From Clostridia bacterium (GTDB lineage: Bacteria > Bacillota > Clostridia > Christensenellales > Aristaeellaceae): a DNA stretch of 64,000 bases. The position numbers and the translations under genes were made by a program. The notes under the pieces are model-generated. The model saw only the letters and a list, made by a program, of their open reading frames with translations, did not search any database and was not told where the DNA came from. Below, piece by piece: positions 8,481 through 17,469 of the stretch (position 1 is its first letter; each line of letters opens with the position of its first letter). The stretch covers positions 26,988 to 90,987 of the forward strand of contig JAFSKN010000037.1 of assembly GCA_017448975.1 (NCBI GenBank). Direction: 5' to 3'.

Positions 8481-9014
8481 ATGCATATCATGTGCCGCAC
8501 AGAGGGAAGTCATGTGCGGTACGCTCCCTTGTATATCCTTTCCTTCCGCGTGACCGTCACCAAGAAGATATCCGAAGCGTTTTCCCTGAACCAACGTTAT
8601 AGGCGCTATGAAGATATTGCTTCCATCCCCGACCGCCTCCGCTGGCGCAGGCATGAACTGGGCCTGCTTCAAAAAGAAGTCGCCGCAAAAATCGGCGTCG
8701 CCCGCGCCGTTTATTCCAGCCTGGAAACTGATGAAATGGATGCTTATGATCCGCTAATCATGGACAAGCTTGCCACGCTGTATCATATCCCCATAAACGA
8801 CCTGCTGAACGATTACACCCGCTTCCTGCAAGCCGGTCAGGGACAGGCGATCTTGAATCTGCGCCAATCCTTGAACATGACCCGAGCCGAATTTGCCCAA
8901 TACCTTCATACAGACATCGATAACATCACCATTTGGGAAACGGAGAAGAAACGAATCAGTAAAGAAATGTGGGAAAAATACTTCAAGTGCTTTATGGGAG
9001 ATTCAACAGGCTGA
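8481..9014 (+). CDS. HTH protein with two tandem XRE-like units
   Basis: About 177 residues. A first helix-turn-helix (LGLLQKEVAAKIGVARAVYSSLE) covers residues 57-95. A second, more diverged one (LNMTRAEFAQYLHTDIDNITIWE) lies near residues 130-165. The start is uncertain. ATG 8481 has no ribosome-binding site, while a GTG at 8514 follows AGAGGGAAGTCAT and would give a slightly shorter protein. It is the first gene inside element A, 86 bases from the left core, so it could control the recombinase or directionality, but nothing in the sequence proves that. A clear terminator follows. Confidence 0.7.
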   Translation: MHIMCRTEGSHVRYAPLYILSFRVTVTKKISEAFSLNQRYRRYEDIASIPDRLRWRRHELGLLQKEVAAKIGVARAVYSSLETDEMDAYDPLIMDKLATLYHIPINDLLNDYTRFLQAGQGQAILNLRQSLNMTRAEFAQYLHTDIDNITIWETEKKRISKEMWEKYFKCFMGDSTG

Positions 9015-9055
9015 TCGTTACACTTCACTATCGTGCAATATGGTCATAAAATTGT

Positions 9056-9090
9056 ACAGACGGAGGCTGAATCAAGTCTCCGTCTGTTTG
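9056..9090 (+). terminator. Rho-independent terminator
   Basis: Perfect 10-bp stem ACAGACGGAG / CTCCGTCTGT with a 12-base loop, ending in TTTG. It lies between the HTH gene and the convergent HEPN gene and can serve both. Confidence 0.65.
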
Positions 9091-9102
9091 CTATGCCATA
9101 TT

Positions 9103-9519
9103 TTAATCAGGAATTACGACGATTTGTTCTTTCAAATACGTTTCCACTGCCTCCATAAATATTCCGGCGCGACGGATTTGTTCCTGCACTTCATCTTTTG
9201 AGATGATATAAGAAACGTCGTAATCCGCTTCATTACGCACTTCAAAAGCGTCTGTAATGATTCGTGAAAGGCTTTTATCAAGGATACCGGTTTTCAGGTA
9301 TCGCTGCTGAAATAACGCGATCACGCCGGAATGTTTGGAGCGCTCCGGAACATCTTCCAGGATCAACACTGCCCGCATGGAATGAAAGATCGCATAATAC
9401 GAACGATTGGCGGCGGCTTTATAATCGCCGATTTCTACGTTGCTGTTCGCGGTTTTCAGGCACCTGTGCGCGTTTTCCAAAAGAACAGCGGAATAATTCA
9501 GCCTGTCTTCCTGCGTCAT
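9103..9519 (-). CDS. HEPN-domain protein (putative toxin of a HEPN/MNT pair)
   Basis: A 138-residue all-helical protein. It contains KAAANRSYYAIFHSMRAVL (the conserved SYYAxFH HEPN helix) and RNEADYDV, the C-terminal Rx4-6-type motif region. Proteins of this kind are ribonuclease-like toxins or partners that are modified by an adjacent MNT nucleotidyltransferase. Its ATG overlaps the stop of the upstream nucleotidyltransferase gene (ATGA), so the two are translationally coupled. It could be a stabilisation or anti-phage toxin-antitoxin pair within element A. Confidence 0.85.
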   Translation of the reverse strand: MTQEDRLNYSAVLLENAHRCLKTANSNVEIGDYKAAANRSYYAIFHSMRAVLILEDVPERSKHSGVIALFQQRYLKTGILDKSLSRIITDAFEVRNEADYDVSYIISKDEVQEQIRRAGIFMEAVETYLKEQIVVIPD

Positions 9520-9854
9520 ACGGCTGGCCTCCTGTATTTGATCCCGTCCCGGACAATGTTTTCATAATACGGATGGTGTTCCGGCTGAAACGCGGCCTGC
9601 GGACGAACGCACACAGACACCACCACGTCGTGCTCCAAGGATAAATCGCTGGCGACGCCGGAAATATCCCACCGCTTCTTTTCAATTTCCGGCATGGTCA
9701 GCGGCGTGGTCAGAAAAATATCCACATCCGATTCTTCGTCATGATCCCCGCGGGCATAGGAACCGTATAAGTAGGCATCGGAAACAGGGATGATTTCAGA
9801 ACAGCCCTTCACCACTTTTTCCAATATTGCCAGGGCTTCTGACTGATTACACAT
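9516..9854 (-). CDS. MNT-type minimal nucleotidyltransferase (antitoxin partner)
   Basis: A 112-residue protein with the nucleotidyltransferase signature YGSYARGDHDEESDVDIFL (GSxxRGD...DxD). The family transfers AMP to its HEPN partner and so neutralises it. AAGGAGG lies upstream of the ATG. Gene order is nucleotidyltransferase then HEPN, with a 4-base overlap. The opposite side of its promoter region holds two large palindromes that could be operators. Confidence 0.85.
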   Translation of the reverse strand: MCNQSEALAILEKVVKGCSEIIPVSDAYLYGSYARGDHDEESDVDIFLTTPLTMPEIEKKRWDISGVASDLSLEHDVVVSVCVRPQAAFQPEHHPYYENIVRDGIKYRRPAV

Positions 9855-10016
9855 ACGGCCATGCCTCCTTCCATTCGGTTATTTGTATTATACCGCTTTT
9901 CATCACGCATAGCAAGTCCCGTGTCCGCACCACTTTTTATATCTGCTCTGGCGTGATAATAGCCATCATCATCGCCGCCCGCTGTTATTTCACCCAAAAC
10001 CGAACGAAAAGTCCAT

Positions 10017-10078
10017 ATTTCGTATAAGTATACTTATATGAAATCCCATGTTTTCGTACAAGTATACTTGTATGAAAT
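10017..10078. promoter_or_regulatory. Two tandem 28-bp palindromic operators
   Basis: Two near-perfect palindromes, 10017-10044 and 10051-10078, are repeated with a 34-base period. Their cores are TATAAGTATACTTATA and TACAAGTATACTTGTA, each extended by ATTTC...GAAAT-type arms. They lie in the 368-base divergent gap between the MNT/HEPN pair and the SWIM gene, upstream of a sigma-A promoter. Size and spacing fit binding of two dimers of a repressor or activator. The protein that binds is not identified. Confidence 0.7.
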
Positions 10079-10125
10079 TTCTATTTCAACCCTGATTCTT
10101 CCTGATATGGATTCAAATTTTTACA

Positions 10126-10154
10126 TTGTGTTTTCCCGTGCGCTCTGGTATGAT
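10126..10154 (+). promoter_or_regulatory. Promoter of the SWIM gene
   Basis: TTGTGT at 10126-10131 and TATGAT at 10149-10154 with a 17-base spacer. The gene starts at 10223 after GCGGAGGG. The tandem palindromes lie 50-110 bases upstream. Confidence 0.55.
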
Positions 10155-10222
10155 AAGGCCATATGGGCTGGCGAAATACGGTGATTTGCGGTTCTGTGAT
10201 TCTGTACAAAGCGGAGGGTATT

Positions 10223-11902
10223 ATGCTGAATTGGAAAGCGTGGTTTGATTCCAAAATCCTGGAAAGAGGGAAGGATTATTTTCGGGGCGGGGCGGTGCAG
10301 GATTTAGAGATCGACGAGGATGAAATCTCTGCCGTGGTGGAGGGAACGGACGAATACCAAGTAACCATTTCATTATCTGACGGTGAAATCGATGCAATGG
10401 ACTGCTCCTGTCCCTATGCAGAGGAACACGAGTGCTGTAAACACATGGCCGCCGTTCTGTACGCCTATGAAGACACCTTGAAAAACAAAAAAGGCAAGGA
10501 CCAGTCGGACAAAACTGAAAAGCTGACCAGGGAGAAGCTATGCGCTTTGGTGGAGAAAACGGATGTTCAGACCGTCCGGCAGTTCTTAACGGACGTGCTT
10601 TGGAATGAAGAAAAATACCGCGTGCGGTTTCAGTCCATGGTGAGCCCCGATTTCGCCAAGCAGGCTCTGGACTACGCCAAAAAGCGCCTTTCCAAGATCG
10701 AACGGAAATATGCCAGCAGCTCGGGTTATATCAATTACCGGGAGGCGCGGGCATTCACAAAGGAAGTGGAGCAGTGGATCGATGAGGAAATCGACCTGCG
10801 GATGGATCGTCACGAATACGCCGCGGCCTTTGAACTGTCCAATTTGGCGCTTTTTACTATGGCCGATGTGGACATGGATGACGGCGAATTTGGGCTGGAT
10901 GTGATTGCGGAATACTGCCAGGGTGTGTGGAAGACCATGCTGGACGCCGGAGACCCGGAAATCGAAAAGGCCCTGTTTTCCTGGTTCACTTCACACATCA
11001 ATGACAGCGTTCATTCTCTCATCGTGGACGCTTATGAAACCGTGCTGATGGAATACTTTGTCACGCCGGAATACCTGAAACAGAAGCTGGCCTTGTACCA
11101 AGGCAAATTGGATAAGCTGGACAAGGACGACAGTACGTATACTCGCAACAGGGCGCAGGAATACTTGCAGCGCTGCTTTTCTCTCATGCGGCAAATACGC
11201 CGCCCGGAGGAAGAAATCCAAGCCTTGCAGCAAAAATACTGGGCGCTGCCCTGCGTCCGGCAGCAATATATGGAGCAATGTGAGAAGGAACATCGGTGGG
11301 ATGATTTGATCGCCGCGCTGAAAGAATCCATCGAGATAGAGAAAAGACATAAGGAAGGATACGCCGCCGGTGAATATGAATTACGCTTGAAGGAAGCCTA
11401 CCGGAAAGCTGGGAAAGCGGTGGAATACAAGGCGCAGCTATGGCGGCTCATGACAGAGATCAGGCCGGGAGATCGGGATTTTTTCAAGGAATACAAAGGC
11501 ATCATCCCGGAAACAGAATGGCCGGAAGAACGAGAAAAGGTCTTTTCCGCTCTGAAATCAAAAAGCTATCTGCTGCCATCCCTGTACCATGAAGAAAAGC
11601 TGTATGACCGCTTAATGCAGTATCTTCAGGAAAAGCACAATTTTGAAATGCTGCTCCGCTATGAAAAGGAATTGCTGCCGCTCTATCCCGAAGTGTATTT
11701 GGATGCGTATGTCGATAGACTGACCAGCGCCGCCCGGCATACCGCCGACCGGAAAACCTACCAGGAATGGGTGAATACCCTGCGGCATATGCGAATCATC
11801 CCCGGCGGCAAAGAAGCGGCAGAACAGATCGTGAACGAATGGAAAACGATCTACGGAAACCGTCGGGCTATGATGGAAGAACTGAAAAAGCTGGGAAAAT
11901 AA
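10223..11902 (+). CDS. SWIM zinc-finger protein
   Basis: A 559-residue protein. The ATG at 10223 follows GCGGAGGGTATT. Residues 1-90 hold a SWIM zinc finger (MDCSCPYAEEHECCKHMAAV, the CxCxnCxH pattern), which is known to bind DNA or proteins. The remaining 450 residues are helical and repeat-like, without a helicase domain. SWIM proteins of bacteria are often encoded beside SNF2 helicases, but none is adjacent here. The role in element A is unknown. A bidirectional terminator separates it from the convergent SIR2 gene. Confidence 0.8.
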   Translation: MLNWKAWFDSKILERGKDYFRGGAVQDLEIDEDEISAVVEGTDEYQVTISLSDGEIDAMDCSCPYAEEHECCKHMAAVLYAYEDTLKNKKGKDQSDKTEKLTREKLCALVEKTDVQTVRQFLTDVLWNEEKYRVRFQSMVSPDFAKQALDYAKKRLSKIERKYASSSGYINYREARAFTKEVEQWIDEEIDLRMDRHEYAAAFELSNLALFTMADVDMDDGEFGLDVIAEYCQGVWKTMLDAGDPEIEKALFSWFTSHINDSVHSLIVDAYETVLMEYFVTPEYLKQKLALYQGKLDKLDKDDSTYTRNRAQEYLQRCFSLMRQIRRPEEEIQALQQKYWALPCVRQQYMEQCEKEHRWDDLIAALKESIEIEKRHKEGYAAGEYELRLKEAYRKAGKAVEYKAQLWRLMTEIRPGDRDFFKEYKGIIPETEWPEEREKVFSALKSKSYLLPSLYHEEKLYDRLMQYLQEKHNFEMLLRYEKELLPLYPEVYLDAYVDRLTSAARHTADRKTYQEWVNTLRHMRIIPGGKEAAEQIVNEWKTIYGNRRAMMEELKKLGK

Positions 11903-11930
11903 GCGATGCTCAGACGACAAGCATCATGAT

Positions 11931-11963
11931 AAAAAGCAGTGCTGTCATTTTGCGCTGCTTTTT
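11931..11963. terminator. Bidirectional terminator
   Basis: AAAAAGCAG and CTGCTTTTT flank a 15-base loop, giving A and T tracts for both strands. It lies between the convergent SWIM and SIR2 genes. Confidence 0.65.
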
Positions 11964-11987
11964 ATGAACCACTATAAGTTTTCCCAT

Positions 11988-13016
11988 TTATGAAGGGGAC
12001 TTTGCTTTCTCTATCCTTTTCTGAATATCCTGAAAGGCCAATTCATAAAATGCCTGATAATCTGCGTCGGTTTTCGGCTTGTCCTTCGTAAGGCATGGAA
12101 TAAACGCCCCGTGAGCCAGCAAAAGCTTTTGCTTTACGCTGGTTTTGTCTGGTGCTTCGTAAAAATACACCCGGCTGTCGCTGAACCGTTCCCGCTGCTT
12201 CCGGCGCAGGAGCCACCAGAGATCGGTTTCGCAGGTCTCGAACCCAAAGCCAATGATGTACAAATCACCGAACAGGAACAGTTCCGGCCAGGAGATGAAG
12301 GGTTGGGGTTCCGTCACCGGTTCATTGCCGTCGTAGGACAGGGTGGCGCAGGTTTGTTCAATCTTGCTCAGCATGCGACCGTACCTGTCCGCGCCTAAAA
12401 CCACCCCGCGGGGTACAGAGGCTTCCCCGTGGATATGCCAGAGCCCCACGGGGCTTCCATCGGCGTTCCGGGCCTGATATCCGCTGTGAATGCGGTAATT
12501 CACTTCTCTGGGCTGCTTGTTATTCTCTTTCCGTTCCGGGTTTAAATTAAAACGGCGTGTGGAACGAACGTTTGATTTGCTGAAATCCTGACGAGGCAGG
12601 AATGCTTTTTCCAGGCAGTAAGAATAATTGGTGGTGAAAATGTGATCCGCCCCCAGGGATGGAAGCCTGTCCAGCAGGCGATTGCTTGCGTTTTTCAGTT
12701 CCTTCAAGCCCTCAGCAAGTCGCCTTTCCTGGTCGTCTATATCCTCCCGCCGCAAATGGGCCGGAGCGGGCTGTGGGGAGGATAGCAGCTCGTAGAGCAG
12801 GGGAAACGGGATTTTCTCCATCATCCCCTCGATTTCCTTCATGAACGCTTTTTTCTGCTCGTCGGTCATGGAACCGCTATCCTGCACGGCGATTTTCTCC
12901 AGCAGTTTGTCCCACCCAATCTGTCCGCTGCTTCTCTCCAAACCGTTCCCCACCAGCACGATCTGCGGACGGCCAGAACCATAGGGGATGTGACGAAATT
13001 GAATATTCTTGGGCAT
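11988..13016 (-). CDS. SIR2-like domain protein (putative defence NADase)
   Basis: A 342-residue protein. The ATG at 13016 follows AAGGAAGG; the TTG two codons earlier is less likely. SIR2 features run in order: QIVLVGNGLE (Rossmann start), HIFTTNYSYCLEKAF, LWHIHGEASV with the catalytic-type histidine, and LYIIGFGFETCETDLWWLL. Defence SIR2 proteins deplete NAD+ when triggered by phage. It starts 29 bases after the end of the nuclease-NACHT gene on the same strand, so the two form an operon. It could be the effector or a second effector of that sensor; this is inference. Confidence 0.82.
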   Translation of the reverse strand: MPKNIQFRHIPYGSGRPQIVLVGNGLERSSGQIGWDKLLEKIAVQDSGSMTDEQKKAFMKEIEGMMEKIPFPLLYELLSSPQPAPAHLRREDIDDQERRLAEGLKELKNASNRLLDRLPSLGADHIFTTNYSYCLEKAFLPRQDFSKSNVRSTRRFNLNPERKENNKQPREVNYRIHSGYQARNADGSPVGLWHIHGEASVPRGVVLGADRYGRMLSKIEQTCATLSYDGNEPVTEPQPFISWPELFLFGDLYIIGFGFETCETDLWWLLRRKQRERFSDSRVYFYEAPDKTSVKQKLLLAHGAFIPCLTKDKPKTDADYQAFYELAFQDIQKRIEKAKSPS

Positions 13017-13045
13017 AAGCAATCCTTCCTTATCCTATGCGGAGG

Positions 13046-16000
13046 TCAGTCGTTCCGGTGCGCTTCCTCCGCCAGAGCCAGCAGCCGTTGGGTGTCCACA
13101 GGCAGGACTTCCAACTTTTCGCGGATGCGTCTCCGGCAGGAGAAAATCAGATCCCTCGGCAGATTCGTTTGCGTTTCCGGCAGGGAAAGCAGGGCCTGAT
13201 ACAGCAGCATGCCGCCCGTGAGGCTGAGGCAGGCGGTTGCTCTCATCCAAAAATGATTCAATCGTTCTTCCCGGAGAAAGCCACGAAGCTCCTCCCAAAT
13301 ATCGTTTTTTACTTCTTCCGATACGGTGCCGGTGAGAATATGCAGAATGCAGCCCAGCAGCGCCAGGCGGTTTCCGGTGGCCCGAATCCCCGTCAGAAGG
13401 ATTCTGGCGCGCTCGTCGGACAGTTCGCCCAATGCCGTGTGCTCAATATCACCCGCCATAAACGGAACCAGCGAATACACCTGCAGATAAGTGCCGCTGA
13501 TATTGACTAATTGGCTGATTTTTTCAAACGCGGAGGATTCGTTTATCCCTCTGCGAGGGTATAGCACGATCCTCTCCGGCAGCTCGGATGGAAATTCGAT
13601 GTCCGCACGGAGAAGTGCATCCAACGGCGTATTGGCAAATGAATGAATCGCTATGCCCTGGCCGGCATAGTCCTGAAACATCGACGGAAAAATACGCAGG
13701 CAAAAGGATTGAAAATCTCCGTCTGTCTTCATGCGGTAGGAAACGCCATACACTAAATGATTACAAAACGCTTCTTTTCCTAACGCCAGCAGGACGCGCG
13801 GAACGTTCCCCCTCAGGTCAATATGAATGCCCATACCCATGGATTTCCATAACTTTTCCTTCGTGATTTCGTCATAGTTTTCCGCCTCCAGGAGGGCTTT
13901 GGCATATTCTTCTCGCTTCCTGCACGCCTCAAAACGGGCTTCATCGTAATACGACATCACCGCTTCCGCCGATCCCGTATTCAGCCGACGGCTGATATCG
14001 GCGAGCAGCCAATGACAGGGCATGACCGTGCGCCTGAAAAACGCCTGATCTTCATCTGATAAAGCTCCATAAACCCGCAGCAACTCATCAAGGGTATGCG
14101 GGGAAGGCGCCAGGAGAAAACCGATAAACGCGGTCAGCTCCGGCAGTCCGGCGGCGGCAAATTTTTCCGGCAGGTCTTTTATTGAGGACAGTTTGGACGC
14201 GGAAGCGAAAGCCGGCCTAAATCGAATCATATGGCTTTCAAAAGCGACGCCGGCCACAAGCGCATCGTATATCGTTTCGCATGCTTCAGCAAGCGCCGCG
14301 AGAGAATGTTCCGCATGCGCAGAATCTTCCGTCGCTTTGTCGAAACGATCTCCTTCCAGGATTTTATACAGGATGACCCGATAGAAGTCGGGGCAGGAGG
14401 AAGCTTCCTTTGCTTCTGGAAAACGCGTTAAATACTCGGCGGTAAACTCTTCAATCGCTCCAATGAAATAATATTCACATGTTTTCAGCCAACGCAATAA
14501 GGTATTCATCGTCCGGTTCCCTAAGCTGCCATAATTCCAGGAACGAATGAAAAAGTAATCCGCATCCCTGGGTGGGATTACCCGGTCAGCCAGCTCCTCC
14601 AGTTGCTCCGCCGCGTATGCGTTTCCCTCCGCGGCCAGGATCCATAAAGAATGGAAAGGGGACGAATCGGCGCTCAAGCTCGCATGAACAGCGGGGATAA
14701 TATATCTTTCCATCAGACTCTGTAACAGTTTTTTCGGCAAAAGGGAAATCTGCCGCATATAAGGTCTCCATTCGGAAAGCGTTTTTGTCGCTTCAATCAG
14801 GTATTTTTCCTGCTCATAGGGTCTGCGGAACAGGTTATCCACCAGCATATCCATCGCTAAATAAGAACCGGACTGGGCCGCACGATAAATTTCCGGAGAG
14901 ACACTCTCGCACTCAAAGCTTTCCTCGCCGTTATTGCATTTGCAAATTCGGAAAAGTTCATGATTGATCAGCGTCCGGCTTGGGTTTTTGGCGAAATACC
15001 CCGCAACAAACAGGTACACGTTCCGCCAGTAAGCGCTGGTGGAGAGCCTTTCCAGCGTTTCCCGAAGCGCCTCCGTTTTATCGTCGTGGAAGCTGATGAT
15101 CCATTCCGCGGCGAAGTATTCCTGAATGGAGCGAAGCGGGAAACGAACGACGCTTTCCTTCTCCCTTGGCACTTCTTCAAGGAACGGAAGCCGATTGATG
15201 ACGGCCTGATAGAGCGCCTGTGCCTGCGAAGGCGCGTCTTCCCCGCTGTATTCTTCGTTTTCAAGGTATTTTGTGATGATTTCCCTGTAGCGGTTGACCG
15301 TCAGTTCTGCCGCCGCGTTTTCTTTTGTTTCAGATTCCGCCTGCAGCAGGAAGCCGATTTGCGAAAGCAGCGGCACGATCCAGTCATACGTCCCTTCCAC
15401 CTGCGGCAGCGTGCGTTTTTCCTGTTCCCGTTTGCAGATGATTTCGCAGTAGTCGTGAAACAGGTCGTACCGCTTGGTGGGAGGCGTGCCGCCATGCTTT
15501 ACCATCACCACGATGATGGAGGTGTACAAGGGGGTGGTCATGAGCTTGGCGGTCATCGGTGTTTCCAGGGCGTGGAACAGGATGCTCCGGTACTGTTCCC
15601 GCATATCGCCGTTTTTTTCGATATGCTCCAGCAGCTTTTCGATGTACGCTTTACAGCGGTCAGGGGATAAATCCTTCAGCAGGTAATGACTGAAATATTT
15701 GGGAGAGAAAGCGTCGTTATAGCCTTGGGGCCGGGAGGTGCAGACGATCAGACAATCGCATTGGGCGTCCGACAGATCCTGACTCAAAAAATGCTCAATA
15801 CGGGAAAGCACCTCGTCTCGGTTGGAGGAAGCGGGCACCTCGTCCAGTCCGTCAAAGAAAAACGCCCAGGAATAAACGGACAGGAGCTCCCGCAGTTCAA
15901 ATTGGCGCAGTTGCCCGTTGGTTTTCTCATTGATGCGGTTACAGATATAAGAGAGCACCGACAAATCTTCCTGCCGGTTGAGCCTTGCCGCGTAGTCTTT

Positions 16001-17017
16001 CAGGTTGATCATAACGGGAAAGCGTTCGCAGTCAGGCGGCGCGACCGCTTCGCCTGCTTTTCCGGTAAAATACTGATCCGCCGCCCGCACCCCTCTATTG
16101 AACCTTTTGAGAAGCGCTGCCCGGTAAATCTGGCAGATATACTGGCAGAGGGTGGACTTCCCCTGGCCCGCGTTGCCGATCAGCACGAAATGAAAGCGGG
16201 TTGCGGGACGCGGCACATCGTTCCAGCGTCCAAGCCCCATGGAGGCTTCTTCCCTGCGTTTCGTCCGGTTACCGCAGGACAGGATATAATGGGCGATGCG
16301 GTCGATTTTTTCTTCGCCGCTGTCCAGCGCTTTGGCTTCCAAATCGGTATACACATTCCGGATATTGATCTCTCTGTCCGATACGCTTCCGGCCTGCTCC
16401 AAACGCACGGCATGGTTTTCGCTGAACGTGGACTGGGCATATTCGATAAGATGAAGGAAGGGCAGGAGGCTGAGCTTCTCCAAATAGTTCATAGCTTCCT
16501 GCAGCACGAGCCCTGGCGTGATAAAGGCGGCGTAGCTGCGGGCAACGTTGGGGTTGTTATCCAGCATGGCGCGGATTTCGTCCAGACCCAGAATTAAAAT
16601 ATTGGGAATAATATCGGTGTACTGGCTGACATACTTCTCAGCTTTATCCCTCGTTCCGCTGTCGAGCTTGGGGGTCAGAATGATATTGGTAAAGAAAAGA
16701 TACGTTTCCGGCACAAGCTCTGGCTGCGTTTCCTTTCTTTCCTGAAAGCTGTCCAGTTCCTTTTTCAGGTTATTTCGCAGCCAGGTCCAATCACCTTCTT
16801 TTCCGTCTGGGCTTTTGAATTTCATCTGCGCTACGGTATAACCTTTCGCCCGAACATCCTTCACGATTTCATGATTGGCATTCTGAATAACGGCGTCCCG
16901 TCCGCCGTCCGGGCCGTCGCCATATATAATCGTTCGCGGCCCCGCAATACCCATAAGCAGGCTTTGAATCAGTTTTTCAAAATTATCCGGGCCCAGTCGG
17001 TCCAGTTCGTATTTCAT
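13046..17017 (-). CDS. Mrr-like nuclease-NACHT NTPase (NLR-like defence protein)
   Basis: A 1,323-residue protein. The ATG at 17017 follows AAAGGAGCG. Residues 1-110 resemble the Mrr/PD-(D/E)xK fold: DNFEKLIQSLL, YGDGPDGGRDA, then AQMKFK. A NACHT NTPase follows, with Walker A GNAGQGKST at 281-289 and Walker B WAFFFDGLDEV near 388. After that come winged-helix regions and about 700 residues of helical repeats as a likely sensor. NACHT proteins with N-terminal effectors are established anti-phage proteins. Here the next gene adds a SIR2 enzyme. It is cytosolic, with no membrane segment. The exact subfamily cannot be fixed by eye. Confidence 0.82.
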   Translation of the reverse strand: MKYELDRLGPDNFEKLIQSLLMGIAGPRTIIYGDGPDGGRDAVIQNANHEIVKDVRAKGYTVAQMKFKSPDGKEGDWTWLRNNLKKELDSFQERKETQPELVPETYLFFTNIILTPKLDSGTRDKAEKYVSQYTDIIPNILILGLDEIRAMLDNNPNVARSYAAFITPGLVLQEAMNYLEKLSLLPFLHLIEYAQSTFSENHAVRLEQAGSVSDREINIRNVYTDLEAKALDSGEEKIDRIAHYILSCGNRTKRREEASMGLGRWNDVPRPATRFHFVLIGNAGQGKSTLCQYICQIYRAALLKRFNRGVRAADQYFTGKAGEAVAPPDCERFPVMINLKDYAARLNRQEDLSVLSYICNRINEKTNGQLRQFELRELLSVYSWAFFFDGLDEVPASSNRDEVLSRIEHFLSQDLSDAQCDCLIVCTSRPQGYNDAFSPKYFSHYLLKDLSPDRCKAYIEKLLEHIEKNGDMREQYRSILFHALETPMTAKLMTTPLYTSIIVVMVKHGGTPPTKRYDLFHDYCEIICKREQEKRTLPQVEGTYDWIVPLLSQIGFLLQAESETKENAAAELTVNRYREIITKYLENEEYSGEDAPSQAQALYQAVINRLPFLEEVPREKESVVRFPLRSIQEYFAAEWIISFHDDKTEALRETLERLSTSAYWRNVYLFVAGYFAKNPSRTLINHELFRICKCNNGEESFECESVSPEIYRAAQSGSYLAMDMLVDNLFRRPYEQEKYLIEATKTLSEWRPYMRQISLLPKKLLQSLMERYIIPAVHASLSADSSPFHSLWILAAEGNAYAAEQLEELADRVIPPRDADYFFIRSWNYGSLGNRTMNTLLRWLKTCEYYFIGAIEEFTAEYLTRFPEAKEASSCPDFYRVILYKILEGDRFDKATEDSAHAEHSLAALAEACETIYDALVAGVAFESHMIRFRPAFASASKLSSIKDLPEKFAAAGLPELTAFIGFLLAPSPHTLDELLRVYGALSDEDQAFFRRTVMPCHWLLADISRRLNTGSAEAVMSYYDEARFEACRKREEYAKALLEAENYDEITKEKLWKSMGMGIHIDLRGNVPRVLLALGKEAFCNHLVYGVSYRMKTDGDFQSFCLRIFPSMFQDYAGQGIAIHSFANTPLDALLRADIEFPSELPERIVLYPRRGINESSAFEKISQLVNISGTYLQVYSLVPFMAGDIEHTALGELSDERARILLTGIRATGNRLALLGCILHILTGTVSEEVKNDIWEELRGFLREERLNHFWMRATACLSLTGGMLLYQALLSLPETQTNLPRDLIFSCRRRIREKLEVLPVDTQRLLALAEEAHRND

Positions 17018-17147
17018 GCCGCACGCTCCTTTGTGACGAACGAAAGTGACGGTTTTCCATTTCTGCCCTGTCAGCTTCATTATACGGGAAAGAATGCCAA
17101 ATTGCAACCGCGATCTGCGCAAACAATTCAGAACAGCCTTACAAGAT

Positions 17148-17184
17148 AAGCCCGGCAATGGAACGTCTTTCATCGCCGGGTCTT
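17148..17184 (-). terminator. Terminator of the second mobilisation module
   Basis: Arms aagcccggcaatg and catcgccgggtctt form an 11-13 bp stem just beyond the stop of the 70-residue gene, on the minus strand. The nuclease-NACHT promoter must lie in the remaining 130 bases. Confidence 0.5.
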
Positions 17185-17197
17185 ATATTTCAGGCTA

Positions 17198-17410
17198 TTA
17201 TGGGCCTGATTCTTCATTCTTTGCGGTGTTCAGCACAGCATTCAATAATTCCGTTTTCTGATCGGAAGGACAATTCAATCTTTTTATTCTGTCTATTACG
17301 CTGTCAGCGTGAACCTGTGCCATGCGCTGGGCCAGCAGTTTTTTTCCTTCCTCGGATTTCGGATAATAAATGATCATGTTGATAGGAGCAGACTTGGCAA
17401 TAGAGGACAC
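17198..17410 (-). CDS. Small conserved-looking protein of the mobilisation module
   Basis: A 70-residue protein read from GTG at 17410, with an AGGAAGGG motif directly upstream. It contains SAPINMIIYYPKSEEGKKLL and ends in LLNAVLNTAKNEESGP, a soluble alpha/beta-looking sequence without membrane segments. I cannot name a family. Gene order (DUF3847-like, relaxase, this protein) and strand place it as the last gene of the second mobilisation operon. Confidence 0.6.
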   Translation of the reverse strand: MSSIAKSAPINMIIYYPKSEEGKKLLAQRMAQVHADSVIDRIKRLNCPSDQKTELLNAVLNTAKNEESGP

Positions 17411-17469
17411 CTCCCTTCCTGGTGCAATATATGCGCTCGATTCTGTTCCATATGAAGTAAAATGAGGAC

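Noticed and set aside
14960-16597. Plus-strand frames opposite the nuclease-NACHT gene
   Set aside because: No family features; the minus strand has Walker A and B and a continuous 1,323-residue protein.
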